Source of the DNA: Bacillota bacterium
Lineage (GTDB): Bacteria; Bacillota; Bacilli; Alicyclobacillales; SLC66
Assembly: GCA_021820975.1 (NCBI GenBank)
Contig: JAKADA010000006.1
Coordinates: 35,383 to 99,382, forward strand
DNA: 64,000 nucleotides
Direction: 5' to 3'
Program-made: the position numbers and the translations under genes
Shown here: positions 53,038 to 60,475 of the stretch, in pieces
Layout: each line of letters begins with the position of its first letter
Numbering within the stretch: the stretch's first letter is position 1
Notes under the pieces: generated by a model
Seen by the model: only the letters and a program-made list of their open reading frames with translations
Told to the model about the DNA's origin: nothing
The model's database searches: none

Positions 53038-53664
53038 TTATTTGTGAGTGCCAAAAATGCGATCTCCAGCATCACCAAGTCCAGGTACGATATAACCTTT
53101 TTCATTGAGACTTTCGTCGATAGCTGCAGTAAAAATAGCTACGTCAGGATGATCTTCCTGTACTTTGCGTATACCCTCGGGTGCAGCTATGAGTGATACA
53201 AGACGAAGTTTTGATACACCTCTTGATTTAAGTAACGACAATGCAGCAGTAGCCGTACCGCCTGTAGCCAACATGGGATCCAGAACAAAAACAACACTTT
53301 GTTCCACAGAAGGCAAATTAACATAGTATTCAACAGGCAGTAACGTTTGTTCGTCGCGGTAAAAGCCAATATGACCCACCTTGGCATCTGGTATTAATTG
53401 TAACATGCCGTCAACCATGCCTAAGCCTGCGCGTAACACAGGTGCAAGCACAATGTTGTCCGACACAAAGTCAGCGGTTGTTCTGGTAATCGGCGTTTCC
53501 ACGCTCGAAGAAGAAGTGTGCAAATCCTCGGTGCAAAACACGGTCAATAATAAGGACAATTCATATACCAATCGGCGAAATTCAGCAGTGCTTGTATTGC
53601 GGTCTCGAAGTCGGCCCACTTTTTCTTTGGCCAACGGGTGAGTCAAACATTGTACGGAAGTCAA
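53038..53664 (-). CDS. upp: Uracil phosphoribosyltransferase
   Basis: Salvages uracil to UMP using PRPP. VLDPMLATGGTATAAL is the PRPP-binding loop, and APVLRAGLGMVDG and YIVPGLGDAGDRIFGT are family blocks. 208 residues. TTG 53664 follows GAGGAG by eight bases. It is convergent with the ECF fusion gene, only five bases apart; no terminator is evident between them. Confidence 0.95.
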   Translation of the reverse strand: MTSVQCLTHPLAKEKVGRLRDRNTSTAEFRRLVYELSLLLTVFCTEDLHTSSSSVETPITRTTADFVSDNIVLAPVLRAGLGMVDGMLQLIPDAKVGHIGFYRDEQTLLPVEYYVNLPSVEQSVVFVLDPMLATGGTATAALSLLKSRGVSKLRLVSLIAAPEGIRKVQEDHPDVAIFTAAIDESLNEKGYIVPGLGDAGDRIFGTHK

Positions 53665-53722
53665 AGCGAAATCTCCTCACACTACTAATAGACAGTCAGT
53701 GTTATTATAGCAAAACCGATCA

Positions 53723-53983
53723 ATGACAAGCCAGTGCTTGTTTGACCTTTCAATTCAATCAAATATCCTATTCATGCTAAAGATACCTTCTGTTGGATAT
53801 GGCCATGATTTGAAAACGTGGGTTGATATGATGAGTGCACTTCGTCAATATGGTTATGATTATGTTGTGAGCATTGAACATGAGGATCCTTTTATGTCGA
53901 TAGAAGAAGGATTCAGGAAAGCTGTTTTCAATCTGAAGCAAGTACTCATTCAAGAGCCTGTTTCTAGCATGTGGTGGATATAA
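53723..53983 (+). pseudogene. C-terminal fragment of a sugar-phosphate isomerase/epimerase-type TIM barrel
   Basis: The last 65 or so codons (from about 53786) read YGHDLKTWVDMMSALRQYGY, then VVSIEHEDPFMS and MWWI at the end, the C-terminus of xylose-isomerase-like sugar isomerases. The other 75% of the protein is missing and the upstream codons are unlike it. The stop lies 20 bases before the oxidoreductase gene, so both were probably one sugar-catabolic operon that lost its front part. Confidence 0.7.
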
Positions 53984-54003
53984 AAAGATTGGGAGGAAAT
54001 GAT

Positions 54004-55029
54004 ATGTCACAAATTAAAATAGCTGTCATCGGATGTGGAGCTATTGCCAAACACCGTCATATTCCGGAGTATGCCAACAACCCCAATGTAAAAATGGTTG
54101 CTTTCTGTGATCCCGTTATCGAGAGAGCAGAAGCCAACGCGAAGCAATATGGAGCAAACGCTTATAAGAGTTATCAAGACCTTTTGCAAAATGAGGAACT
54201 GGATGCGATTAGCGTATGTACGCCAAACGTTTATCACGCTCCTATCACGATTGCTGCAGTTGTAGCTGGTAAACACGTACTTTGCGAGAAACCTATGGCC
54301 ATCTCAAGAGACGAAGCAAAAGCGATGATTAGAGCAGCAAAGGATGCTGGTGTTATTTTGATGATTGGTCATAATCAGAGGCTGATGGCGTCACATCAAA
54401 AAGGTAAGGAAATTCTTAACCGTGGTTATTTGGGTCGTGTCTTGACGTTTCGTACTGCTTTCGGTCATCCAGGACCGGAAAGTTGGAGCATAGATGGAAA
54501 AGATAGTTGGTTCTTTCGAAAAGACAAGGCGTTCATCGGAGCGATGGGAGATCTTGGCGTCCATAAAGCTGATTTGATTCGGTGGCTTCTAGATGACGAA
54601 ATTGTGGAAGTTAGTGCTTTTGTTGATACTCTTCATAAGAGGGACACCGATGTCGATGACAATGCAGTCAGTATTGTTCGCACAGCTAAAGGCGTTATTG
54701 GTACTCTTACAGCCAGTTGGAGTTATCAGCCTTACGAAGATAACAGCACCATTTTGTATTGTGAAAAAGGGACGATTAAACTTAACACAGATCCTGTTTA
54801 CCAAGTTATTGTTGAACGCATCGATGGGTCCGTGGAACGCTATGAGGTTGATGCTGTAGCAACAAATGAGAAGCAGACGAATAGTGGCATCATTGATAAG
54901 TTTATTGCGAGCATTATAACCAATACCAAACCTGAGATTTCAGGGGAAGAAGGCTTAAAGGCACTGGAAATTGTCTTAGCTATGCTGGAATCTTCTCAAA
55001 TAAAAAAAATAGTGGAGATAAGTGTTTGA
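54004..55029 (+). CDS. Gfo/Idh/MocA family oxidoreductase
   Basis: NAD(P)-dependent sugar or inositol dehydrogenase type, 341 residues. Rossmann motif VIGCGAIAKHRHIP, the CEKPMA motif with catalytic Lys, and GVHKADLIRWLL (His/Asp) are in place. ATG 54004 follows GGGAGGAAA. The truncated isomerase just upstream suggests a sugar or polyol catabolic role, but the substrate cannot be named. It is intact. Confidence 0.88.
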   Translation: MSQIKIAVIGCGAIAKHRHIPEYANNPNVKMVAFCDPVIERAEANAKQYGANAYKSYQDLLQNEELDAISVCTPNVYHAPITIAAVVAGKHVLCEKPMAISRDEAKAMIRAAKDAGVILMIGHNQRLMASHQKGKEILNRGYLGRVLTFRTAFGHPGPESWSIDGKDSWFFRKDKAFIGAMGDLGVHKADLIRWLLDDEIVEVSAFVDTLHKRDTDVDDNAVSIVRTAKGVIGTLTASWSYQPYEDNSTILYCEKGTIKLNTDPVYQVIVERIDGSVERYEVDAVATNEKQTNSGIIDKFIASIITNTKPEISGEEGLKALEIVLAMLESSQIKKIVEISV

Positions 55030-55050
55030 ATAGGGTGTAAACAGCCATTC

Positions 55051-55079
55051 TTGACTTTGACGAGTGGGGTTACTATACT
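55051..55079 (+). promoter_or_regulatory. SigA-type promoter of the fluoride-response operon
   Basis: TTGACT (55051-55056), 17-base spacer, TATACT (55074-55079). The transcript would begin near 55086 and contain the riboswitch from its first bases. Confidence 0.85.
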
Positions 55080-55092
55080 GCAAGTAAATGAA

Positions 55093-55142
55093 TCGCGATG
55101 GAGCTCGCATATTGCCCTTCTTGGGATGATAGCCCCTACAAG
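55093..55142 (+). ncRNA. Fluoride riboswitch (crcB motif) aptamer
   Basis: The leader shows the crcB-motif layout. P1 is GCG (55095-55097) with CGC (55106-55108), enclosing AUGGAGCU. A second short stem is CCC/GGG around UUCUU (55115-55125), followed by UGAU. Then comes AGCCCC, able to form the pseudoknot with GGAGCU in the P1 loop (one mismatch). Conserved GAUG and UGAU-GCC positions match the Thermotoga aptamer as I remember it. The downstream genes (eno, two crcB, pyrophosphatase-like) are known members of the fluoride regulon. Confidence 0.82.
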
Positions 55143-55189
55143 TTGCCAGATTTATGCATTGGCTTACTTGTGGGGGCTATTATGCTTTT
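55129..55189 (+). terminator. Riboswitch expression-platform hairpin, mutually exclusive with the aptamer
   Basis: Arms 55129-55143 and 55166-55180 pair over 15 positions with one G-U; four more pairs follow further in. The sequence AGCCCC of the aptamer pseudoknot is part of the left arm, so fluoride binding should prevent this hairpin. The U-tract after it (TATGCTTTT) is weak but present. Confidence 0.72.
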
Positions 55190-55224
55190 CGCGATTTGGT
55201 TCATTACGAGGGAGTGAAAGAATC

Positions 55225-56502
55225 GTGAGTATTATTCAAGAAGTACATGCCAGGGAGATTCTTGATTCACGAGGATTGCCTACCGTTGAAGTGGATATTA
55301 CATTATCTGGTGGGGTTGTAGCTCGTGCTTCGGTACCGTCAGGGAAATCCACGGGCAGTCGAGAAGCATTTGAGTTACGTGATGGAGAGTCTTCGCGATT
55401 TGGCGGGGCTGGCGTTCAACATGCTGTGCATCATGTTACAGACATTATTGCACCTGAAATTATGGGCATCGATCCAAGTGACCAACAGGCTTTTGATGAA
55501 CGATTAATTGAACTTGATGGTACGGACAATAAACAAAAGTTAGGTGCTAATGCGATTTTGGGTTGTTCGATTGCGGTTGCTCGGGCTGTGGCAAAGGCAC
55601 AAAAAGTATCACTTGTTGAACATCTTGCTATGTTATACGGACAGGGGTCGATGCAATTTCCGGTACCGATGATGAATGTCATTAACGGTGGTAAACATGC
55701 GGATTCTGGAATATCTACACAAGAATTTATGATCGTACCACATGGCGCTTCTGATATCTCTACAGCAATTCGAATGGGATCAGAAACATATCAAGCACTT
55801 GGACGTCTCCTAAAGGCTCAGGGTTATCGCATATCTGTTGGTGACGAGGGTGGATTTGCGCCACAACTGCCTTCGACGATGGATGCGTTACAAATATTGG
55901 TAAAAGCGATCGAAGATGCAGGCTATCGTCCTGGCGCTGATATCGCCATCGCTCTGGATTTTGCCGCGAATGATTTTTGGCATGATGGACGCTATCGATT
56001 TGAAGGTCAAGAATGGTCTTCATCCGATATGGCTGATTATTGCATCAAGATTGCTGGTGAGTTTCCTGTCGTGTCTGTCGAAGACCCGCTTGCTGAAGAT
56101 GATTGGTCGGGATGGGTGGATTTGACCAATAAAACGAATAGTGTATCTTTACAAACGATAGGAGATGATATTTTTGTAACGAATGTGAATATTTTCTCCA
56201 AAGGAATCAAGCAAGGTGTTGCCAATGGCATTTTAATCAAACCAAATCAAATCGGTACAGTCAGTGAAACGTTAGCGGCGATTCGTATGGCGGAAAAAGC
56301 GCATTACCGAACAGTAATGTCTCATCGCTCGGGTGAAACGGATGATTCGTTTATCTCTGATTTGGCTGTGGCAACGCATGTTGGCCAAATGAAATCCGGT
56401 GCTCCTGCACGGGGTGAGCGCGTCGCCAAGTACAATCAGTTGATGAGGTTGCAAGAATTCATGCCGCAGGTACGCATGCCAAAGGGCCTTTACCATATCT
56501 AA
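55225..56502 (+). CDS. eno: Enolase, fluoride-operon type
   Basis: Converts 2-phosphoglycerate to phosphoenolpyruvate; the metal-phosphate active site is the classic target of fluoride. 425 residues. Metal ligands and catalytic groups are present: Asp in ALDFAANDF, Glu in SVEDPLAEDDW, Asp in TIGDDIFVTN, Lys in LIKPNQIGT, VGDEGGFAP and SHRSGET. The mobile loop reads VPSGKSTGS, with Lys41 where E. coli and B. subtilis have Ala. GTG 55225 follows GAGGGAG; the open frame reaching back to 55051 crosses the riboswitch and is not coding. This may be a second, stress-specific enolase. Confidence 0.92.
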   Translation: MSIIQEVHAREILDSRGLPTVEVDITLSGGVVARASVPSGKSTGSREAFELRDGESSRFGGAGVQHAVHHVTDIIAPEIMGIDPSDQQAFDERLIELDGTDNKQKLGANAILGCSIAVARAVAKAQKVSLVEHLAMLYGQGSMQFPVPMMNVINGGKHADSGISTQEFMIVPHGASDISTAIRMGSETYQALGRLLKAQGYRISVGDEGGFAPQLPSTMDALQILVKAIEDAGYRPGADIAIALDFAANDFWHDGRYRFEGQEWSSSDMADYCIKIAGEFPVVSVEDPLAEDDWSGWVDLTNKTNSVSLQTIGDDIFVTNVNIFSKGIKQGVANGILIKPNQIGTVSETLAAIRMAEKAHYRTVMSHRSGETDDSFISDLAVATHVGQMKSGAPARGERVAKYNQLMRLQEFMPQVRMPKGLYHI

Positions 56503-56524
56503 GGTAATTATTTTGGCGGAAGAT

Positions 56525-56567
56525 AGCTGATGGATTCTACGCACAAAATGTAGGACCATCAGCTTTT
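56525..56567 (+). terminator. Hairpin between eno and crcB
   Basis: AGCTGATGG (56525-56533) pairs with CCATCAGCT (56556-56564), with CTAC/GTAG pairing inside the loop. TTTT follows. It may attenuate read-through to the crcB genes. It does not show the fluoride aptamer. Confidence 0.65.
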
Positions 56568-56618
56568 ATCATTGCATGTTATCATGTGGATTGGACGGCA
56601 GGATAAGGTGGCTAACGA

Positions 56619-57110
56619 ATGAATGAAACTAACGGATATTCAAAGTGGTATCGACATTTTTTACAGTACGGGGCGGTAGCGGTAGGTGGCGTACTAGGTG
56701 CTCTCTTGCGAGAAACTATCGAGTTGATTACGCCCGCGTCATATGGATTTCCTGTTGCAACATTACTAATTAATTGGTCTGGAAGCTTTGTCTTGGCCTG
56801 GTTTTATACGATCACCATCTGGCGGTTTAAAGTGCCACAGTGGGTTCGTGCTGGTATTGGCACGGGTGTAATCGGTGCTTATACTACATTTTCAACATTT
56901 GCTGTTGAAACGAATTCTCTGCTGGTAAAAGGGCAAATTTTCATAGCGGGGATTTATGTGGTTTTGAGTGTAATTGGCGGCTTTTTCTTGGCACTGCTAG
57001 CAACTCGCTTAGCGGGTGAGAAGGAAGAATCGCTACAAGATGGCGAATCAAGTCGTGAACGGGTCGTTGATTCTTTCGGACTAAAGGATGGGGAGAGTAT
57101 CGGTGATTGA
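56619..57110 (+). CDS. crcB1: Fluoride ion channel subunit CrcB/Fluc (first copy)
   Basis: Small four-helix membrane protein that exports fluoride. GGVLGALLRETIE, LLINWSGSFVLAW and GAYTTFSTFAVE are family motifs, including the central TTFSTF. Length 163 exceeds the usual 120-130 because of a charged C-terminal tail of about 35 residues (after TRLAGEKEE). ATG 56619 follows ATAAGGTGG. It overlaps crcB2 by eight bases. The two differ enough to form a heterodimeric channel. Confidence 0.92.
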   Translation: MNETNGYSKWYRHFLQYGAVAVGGVLGALLRETIELITPASYGFPVATLLINWSGSFVLAWFYTITIWRFKVPQWVRAGIGTGVIGAYTTFSTFAVETNSLLVKGQIFIAGIYVVLSVIGGFFLALLATRLAGEKEESLQDGESSRERVVDSFGLKDGESIGD

Positions 57111-57468
57111 ATGGACTGGTGTGGCTCTTGGGGGAATGTTAGGTGCCTGTATGCGGTTTTTTATTACGAATCGCATCAATGGCAGATGGAATAAAAATTT
57201 TCCCTTGGCCACTTTTTTAATCAATATGACGGGTGCCTTTTTACTTGGGTTTGTGTATGCTGAAGCACGTCCAAATAATATTTTAGATTATTGGTTACGC
57301 AGTGGTGCAGGAATTGGCTTTATTGGAGCTTTTACAACCTTTTCAACATGGATGTATGAAAGTGCTACGCTAAAAGATCGTAAAGCTATATTGACGCTCT
57401 TGATCTATATGCTAGCGAGTGTGGTCATTGGACTTTTGGCTGCATGGCTTGGCATGACAATTGGTTGA
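57103..57468 (+). CDS. crcB2: Fluoride ion channel subunit CrcB/Fluc (second copy)
   Basis: 121 residues, four helices. GGMLGACMRFFI, FLINMTGAFLLGF and GAFTTFSTWMYES are the family signatures. GTG 57103 follows a GGGGAG site and overlaps the crcB1 stop, so the pair is translationally coupled. Fluc channels work as antiparallel dimers, so two genes in tandem suggest a heterodimer with fixed topologies. Confidence 0.93.
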   Translation: MIEWTGVALGGMLGACMRFFITNRINGRWNKNFPLATFLINMTGAFLLGFVYAEARPNNILDYWLRSGAGIGFIGAFTTFSTWMYESATLKDRKAILTLLIYMLASVVIGLLAAWLGMTIG

Positions 57469-57486
57469 TCCTATAGGGGGATGGTT

Positions 57487-58233
57487 ATGACAGACAAAAA
57501 ATGGTCCAAAGGTGATGTGGTTGAGGGGAAGGTAATGAGTCTCGATCATCAGGGCGCCTGGGTGAATGCGCAAGGAGAGAAGATTTTTCTGCCACTTGCC
57601 GAAATTTCATGGTATGAGATTGAACATCCTTCTGAAATCATGAGCGTAGGGGAGTTGGTGCTCGTGTCGATCCAAGATAAAGATACCTCTGGAACGTATA
57701 GAGCATCACTGCGGCAAGTACGCGATGAGGTGGATGAGAATTTAATCATTGATGTGGTTGTTACAATACCGAAAGGTGGCAGAAACAAGTACGAATTTAA
57801 CCACGATAAGGGTACTTTTCGTTTGAAGCGCATTCTCCCAGAATCGATGTTCTATCCATTTGAATACGGTTTTATCGAGCAAACACTTGCCGCTGATGGA
57901 AACCCTTTGGATGTGATGATTCTGATGACGACGCCAACGTTTCCTGGTTGCGTGATAGAGTGTCGGATTCTTGGCCTTTTGCGTATGCAAAATACTCGTG
58001 GTGCCAATGACAAACTGTTGGGTGTACCAATGACTGATCCAAAACATGAGGACGTTTACACGTTGTCAGATCTCCACCAAAACACGTTGCGAGAGATTGC
58101 ACATTTTTTTCATGCATTGATGGCACTGGAAATTGGAGCGAATAACATAGAAGGCTGGATGGGAGAAGCGGAAGCAAAAAAAGTGATTCTCGAAGGCAAA
58201 GAGAAATATCTGAAAAACTCTCGATCATTCTGA
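57487..58233 (+). CDS. S1/OB-domain fused to pyrophosphatase-like domain with altered active site
   Basis: 248 residues. Residues 5-75 look like an S1-type OB fold (GDVVEGKVMSLDHQGAWVN ... LVSIQDKD). From about 85 on it is a family I inorganic pyrophosphatase fold: IPKGGRNKYEF, SMFYPFEYGFI, DGNPLDVM, KLLGVPMTDP, EIAHFF. Relative to E. coli PPase numbering, Lys29, Glu31, Arg43, Tyr51, Tyr55, Asp65 and Asp70 are kept. Glu20 is Thr, Asp67, Asp97 and Asp102 are Asn, Tyr141 is Leu and Lys142 is Met. It may be inactive or have another activity. ATG 57487 fits AGGGGG better than ATG 57481. Last gene of the fluoride operon. Confidence 0.82.
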   Translation: MTDKKWSKGDVVEGKVMSLDHQGAWVNAQGEKIFLPLAEISWYEIEHPSEIMSVGELVLVSIQDKDTSGTYRASLRQVRDEVDENLIIDVVVTIPKGGRNKYEFNHDKGTFRLKRILPESMFYPFEYGFIEQTLAADGNPLDVMILMTTPTFPGCVIECRILGLLRMQNTRGANDKLLGVPMTDPKHEDVYTLSDLHQNTLREIAHFFHALMALEIGANNIEGWMGEAEAKKVILEGKEKYLKNSRSF

Positions 58234-58277
58234 GAGCATTTACAAGGGAGTTTTTAAATTGAACCTAAATACATGAA

Positions 58278-58895
58278 TCAAACAAAACGCATGGCAAAAC
58301 TTGGGTAATATAAGCTTAAGATACTTAAAAAAGGTAGTTTTGCTGTTTGTGCAAAATACTCAGAACCCCATTGTGACATGGTTCCACTGTCCAAAAACAT
58401 ACTGTTTTTTTCATTTGGGAATCCTGCGCGGTAAGAGAGTTCCTTGATCTCCAAGGAAGGTGGTACATAAACCATGTTCCACGTGTCTAGGACAGCCTGA
58501 TTGGTCTCTACGCGGCCACTAAGGTATTTGAATTGTTGAAAGTTCGTGGTGTTATCGACGTCAAAAGTAAATCCACTGTCGGTTACTGGGTGCAACGTAT
58601 GATACCAGGCAAACATTTTCACAGCGATTGCCCCCGCTCGCAGTGCTTGCGGGTTCCAACTAGGATACCATTCATTAGGCAGTACATCTTCACAGTATTC
58701 TTGAAAGCCAATTGTCTGCACGTATTGAATCGGCCCAAAAGGATTGTTGTATTCACGAATGGCAATCCGAATGACGGAAGGATATGCTGTATTAGCAATC
58801 GTATTACCTTGAGCATGCACTAAAGATGGCATTATAAACAAAAATTGCGAAGTAAATACCACACCTACACTTACTATCTTTAATCCTTTCTTCAT
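58278..58895 (-). CDS. Secreted SpoIID/LytB-domain protein
   Basis: 205 residues with a signal peptide (hydrophobic 6-24, cleavage near VHAQG). The mature part matches the SpoIID/LytB domain: EYCEDVLPNEWYPSWNPQAL then RAGAIAVKMFAWYH, with the Glu of the NEW stretch matching the catalytic Glu of SpoIID. SpoIID is a lytic transglycosylase acting in spore engulfment. At about 180 mature residues the protein is shorter than SpoIID. ATG 58895 overlaps the stop of the upstream gene (ATGA), so both are made together. Confidence 0.8.
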   Translation of the reverse strand: MKKGLKIVSVGVVFTSQFLFIMPSLVHAQGNTIANTAYPSVIRIAIREYNNPFGPIQYVQTIGFQEYCEDVLPNEWYPSWNPQALRAGAIAVKMFAWYHTLHPVTDSGFTFDVDNTTNFQQFKYLSGRVETNQAVLDTWNMVYVPPSLEIKELSYRAGFPNEKNSMFLDSGTMSQWGSEYFAQTAKLPFLSILSLYYPSFAMRFV

Positions 58896-59473
58896 TTTTT
58901 CTCAGCTCCCAATTTCTGGGATGGACCCCAAGGAGCATAGCCAAAATCGCTAGGAATGGGTGATTGGCGTTGTAAGCCCACTTGCTGTGCATAACGCGAA
59001 ACAAATTGCTGTAATTCTTGATGATAGATAAGCCCTAGTGACGCGTAAGGTTGGTTTCTAGCATTAGGCATAACTGGCTGCATAACAATCGGTTGTATCG
59101 TATGTTCTGTTATTGGCACAACAAAGACAACTTGTTCATTGTAACCATTTGCCAAGGCAATTGCTGTGACTATGCCTTTAGTGGAAAAATTTTCGTTCCA
59201 TTGAACCTTATATAGGGGGACAGCAGCCGTCCAAATACCTGAGGAATTGGTGATACCTGTTGTAATCACTTTACCGTCATGGTTGATGACGATAACGCGA
59301 GCTCCACTAACCACCGTAGATTTAATAGAGCCAACGCGAAACTCAATCAACCCTTGTTTAGCCATGGTTATTTGTTCTGATATGGATGAAGCATAGACGG
59401 TCGGTTGCAATGACGGTGTTAATGAGCAAATGGAAACTATACAAGTGCCGATCACTTTAGCCAACGTATTCAT
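58892..59473 (-). CDS. Secreted protein with carboxypeptidase-regulatory-like (Ig-like) domain
   Basis: About 193 residues with a signal peptide (cleavage near VYASS). The centre, SGARVIVINHDGKVITTG then TNSSGIWTAAVPL, is a small beta-sandwich of the carboxypeptidase-regulatory type. The C-terminal part (from PNARNQPYASLGLIYHQ) is Pro/Gln-rich and helical. Function unknown; coupling to the SpoIID-like gene suggests an extracellular wall complex. ATG 59473 follows GAGGAG by seven bases. Confidence 0.7.
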   Translation of the reverse strand: MNTLAKVIGTCIVSICSLTPSLQPTVYASSISEQITMAKQGLIEFRVGSIKSTVVSGARVIVINHDGKVITTGITNSSGIWTAAVPLYKVQWNENFSTKGIVTAIALANGYNEQVVFVVPITEHTIQPIVMQPVMPNARNQPYASLGLIYHQELQQFVSRYAQQVGLQRQSPIPSDFGYAPWGPSQKLGAEKK

Positions 59474-59535
59474 GGACAGTCTCCTCAAAGAAAAAATTTT
59501 CTTTTTTGAGGTTGCCCAGTTGCACCAATTTTATG

Positions 59536-59847
59536 TCACGATATATCAACTTCTATTTGTCCATCGTGACAACGGATCGGAAATGTTTCTATCGGCGATA
59601 TGCAAGGCATGCGAGTTGCTTTACCCGTTTTGATGTTAAAAGCACCACCATGACATTTGCAAATAATCTCTTGGTGATCAATTTCCCCATCTTGTGAAAG
59701 CGAACAGTCTTCGTGCGTACAAGTATCGGATGTGGCGTAAAAACCGTCAACTAAGTGGTAGATGGTAATTTCCACATCATCCACGACAAAATACTTACAT
59801 TCTTGCACAGGTATATCCGATTCCTTGGCAATAAGTGTCCAAGCCAT
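59536..59847 (-). CDS. Rieske-type [2Fe-2S] ferredoxin
   Basis: A soluble 103-residue Rieske protein. The cluster ligands are CTHEDC (Cys, His) and CKCHGGAF (Cys, His), 17 residues apart, as in NirD/BphA3-type ferredoxins. No membrane segment. ATG 59847 follows AGAAGGA. The partner oxygenase or reductase is not nearby. Confidence 0.88.
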   Translation of the reverse strand: MAWTLIAKESDIPVQECKYFVVDDVEITIYHLVDGFYATSDTCTHEDCSLSQDGEIDHQEIICKCHGGAFNIKTGKATRMPCISPIETFPIRCHDGQIEVDIS

Positions 59848-59934
59848 CTTAATCATCCTTCTTTTCATTAAATTCATCCATCATGTACAATAATACTCGA
59901 ACTATTCTACCAAAAAAATGTTTGGAGTGATTGT

Positions 59935-60444
59935 ATGCCTAAAAATCCGCACAAAAACGTAGAAGAGAGAATTGAACGAATTCTTCATGGATATGAGGAA
60001 CAAGTGCTTGATCATATTAATCAAGAGTATACACGTCACACGCGAAAATCCGATCATCTTGCTGATAAAATTGCACAATTTGGCGGTAGTTGGCGATTTA
60101 TCATTATTTTTGGTTCCTTCTTGGTTCTGTGGATGATATGGAATAGTGTTTCACCCATACGGTTTGACCAATATCCGTTCATTTTACTAAATCTGGTCCT
60201 GTCTTTTACAGCCGCGTTTCAAGCGCCTTTTATTATGATGAGTCAAAATCGCCAAGCATCAAGGGATAAACAAGAAACCCTTGTGGATTTTGCAGTAAAT
60301 TTTAAGGCTGAACAAGAAATTGATGATATTCAGGGTCATTTGCACCGTGTAGAAGCTTCCATAGAAAAAATAATCAACATGCAAATAGATGTTCAAAAAC
60401 AGTTAGATGAAGTACGTGAACAGATTCGTGACATGAACGCGTAA
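59935..60444 (+). CDS. DUF1003 membrane protein
   Basis: 169 residues with two central hydrophobic helices (about 55-105), charged helical ends, and the DUF1003 stretch ADKIAQFGGSWRFI ... FQAPFIMMSQNRQ. The C-terminus is a probable coiled coil (HRVEASIEKIINMQIDVQKQ). Function unknown. ATG 59935. It is divergent from the Rieske gene. Confidence 0.85.
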   Translation: MPKNPHKNVEERIERILHGYEEQVLDHINQEYTRHTRKSDHLADKIAQFGGSWRFIIIFGSFLVLWMIWNSVSPIRFDQYPFILLNLVLSFTAAFQAPFIMMSQNRQASRDKQETLVDFAVNFKAEQEIDDIQGHLHRVEASIEKIINMQIDVQKQLDEVREQIRDMNA

Positions 60445-60475
60445 AGGAAAGACTAGGTTTTAGGAGGCGTACCGA

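Noticed and set aside
55051..55224. In-frame open extension upstream of enolase
   Set aside because: It begins inside the promoter and runs through the fluoride riboswitch. Enolase homology and the ribosome site both place the start at GTG 55225.
56503..56618. Second fluoride riboswitch before crcB1
   Set aside because: The hairpin there lacks the GAUG and UGAU-GCC arrangement and any pseudoknot.
59430..59697. Plus-strand open frames opposite the Rieske and Ig-like genes
   Set aside because: Antisense to well-supported genes and without ribosome sites.
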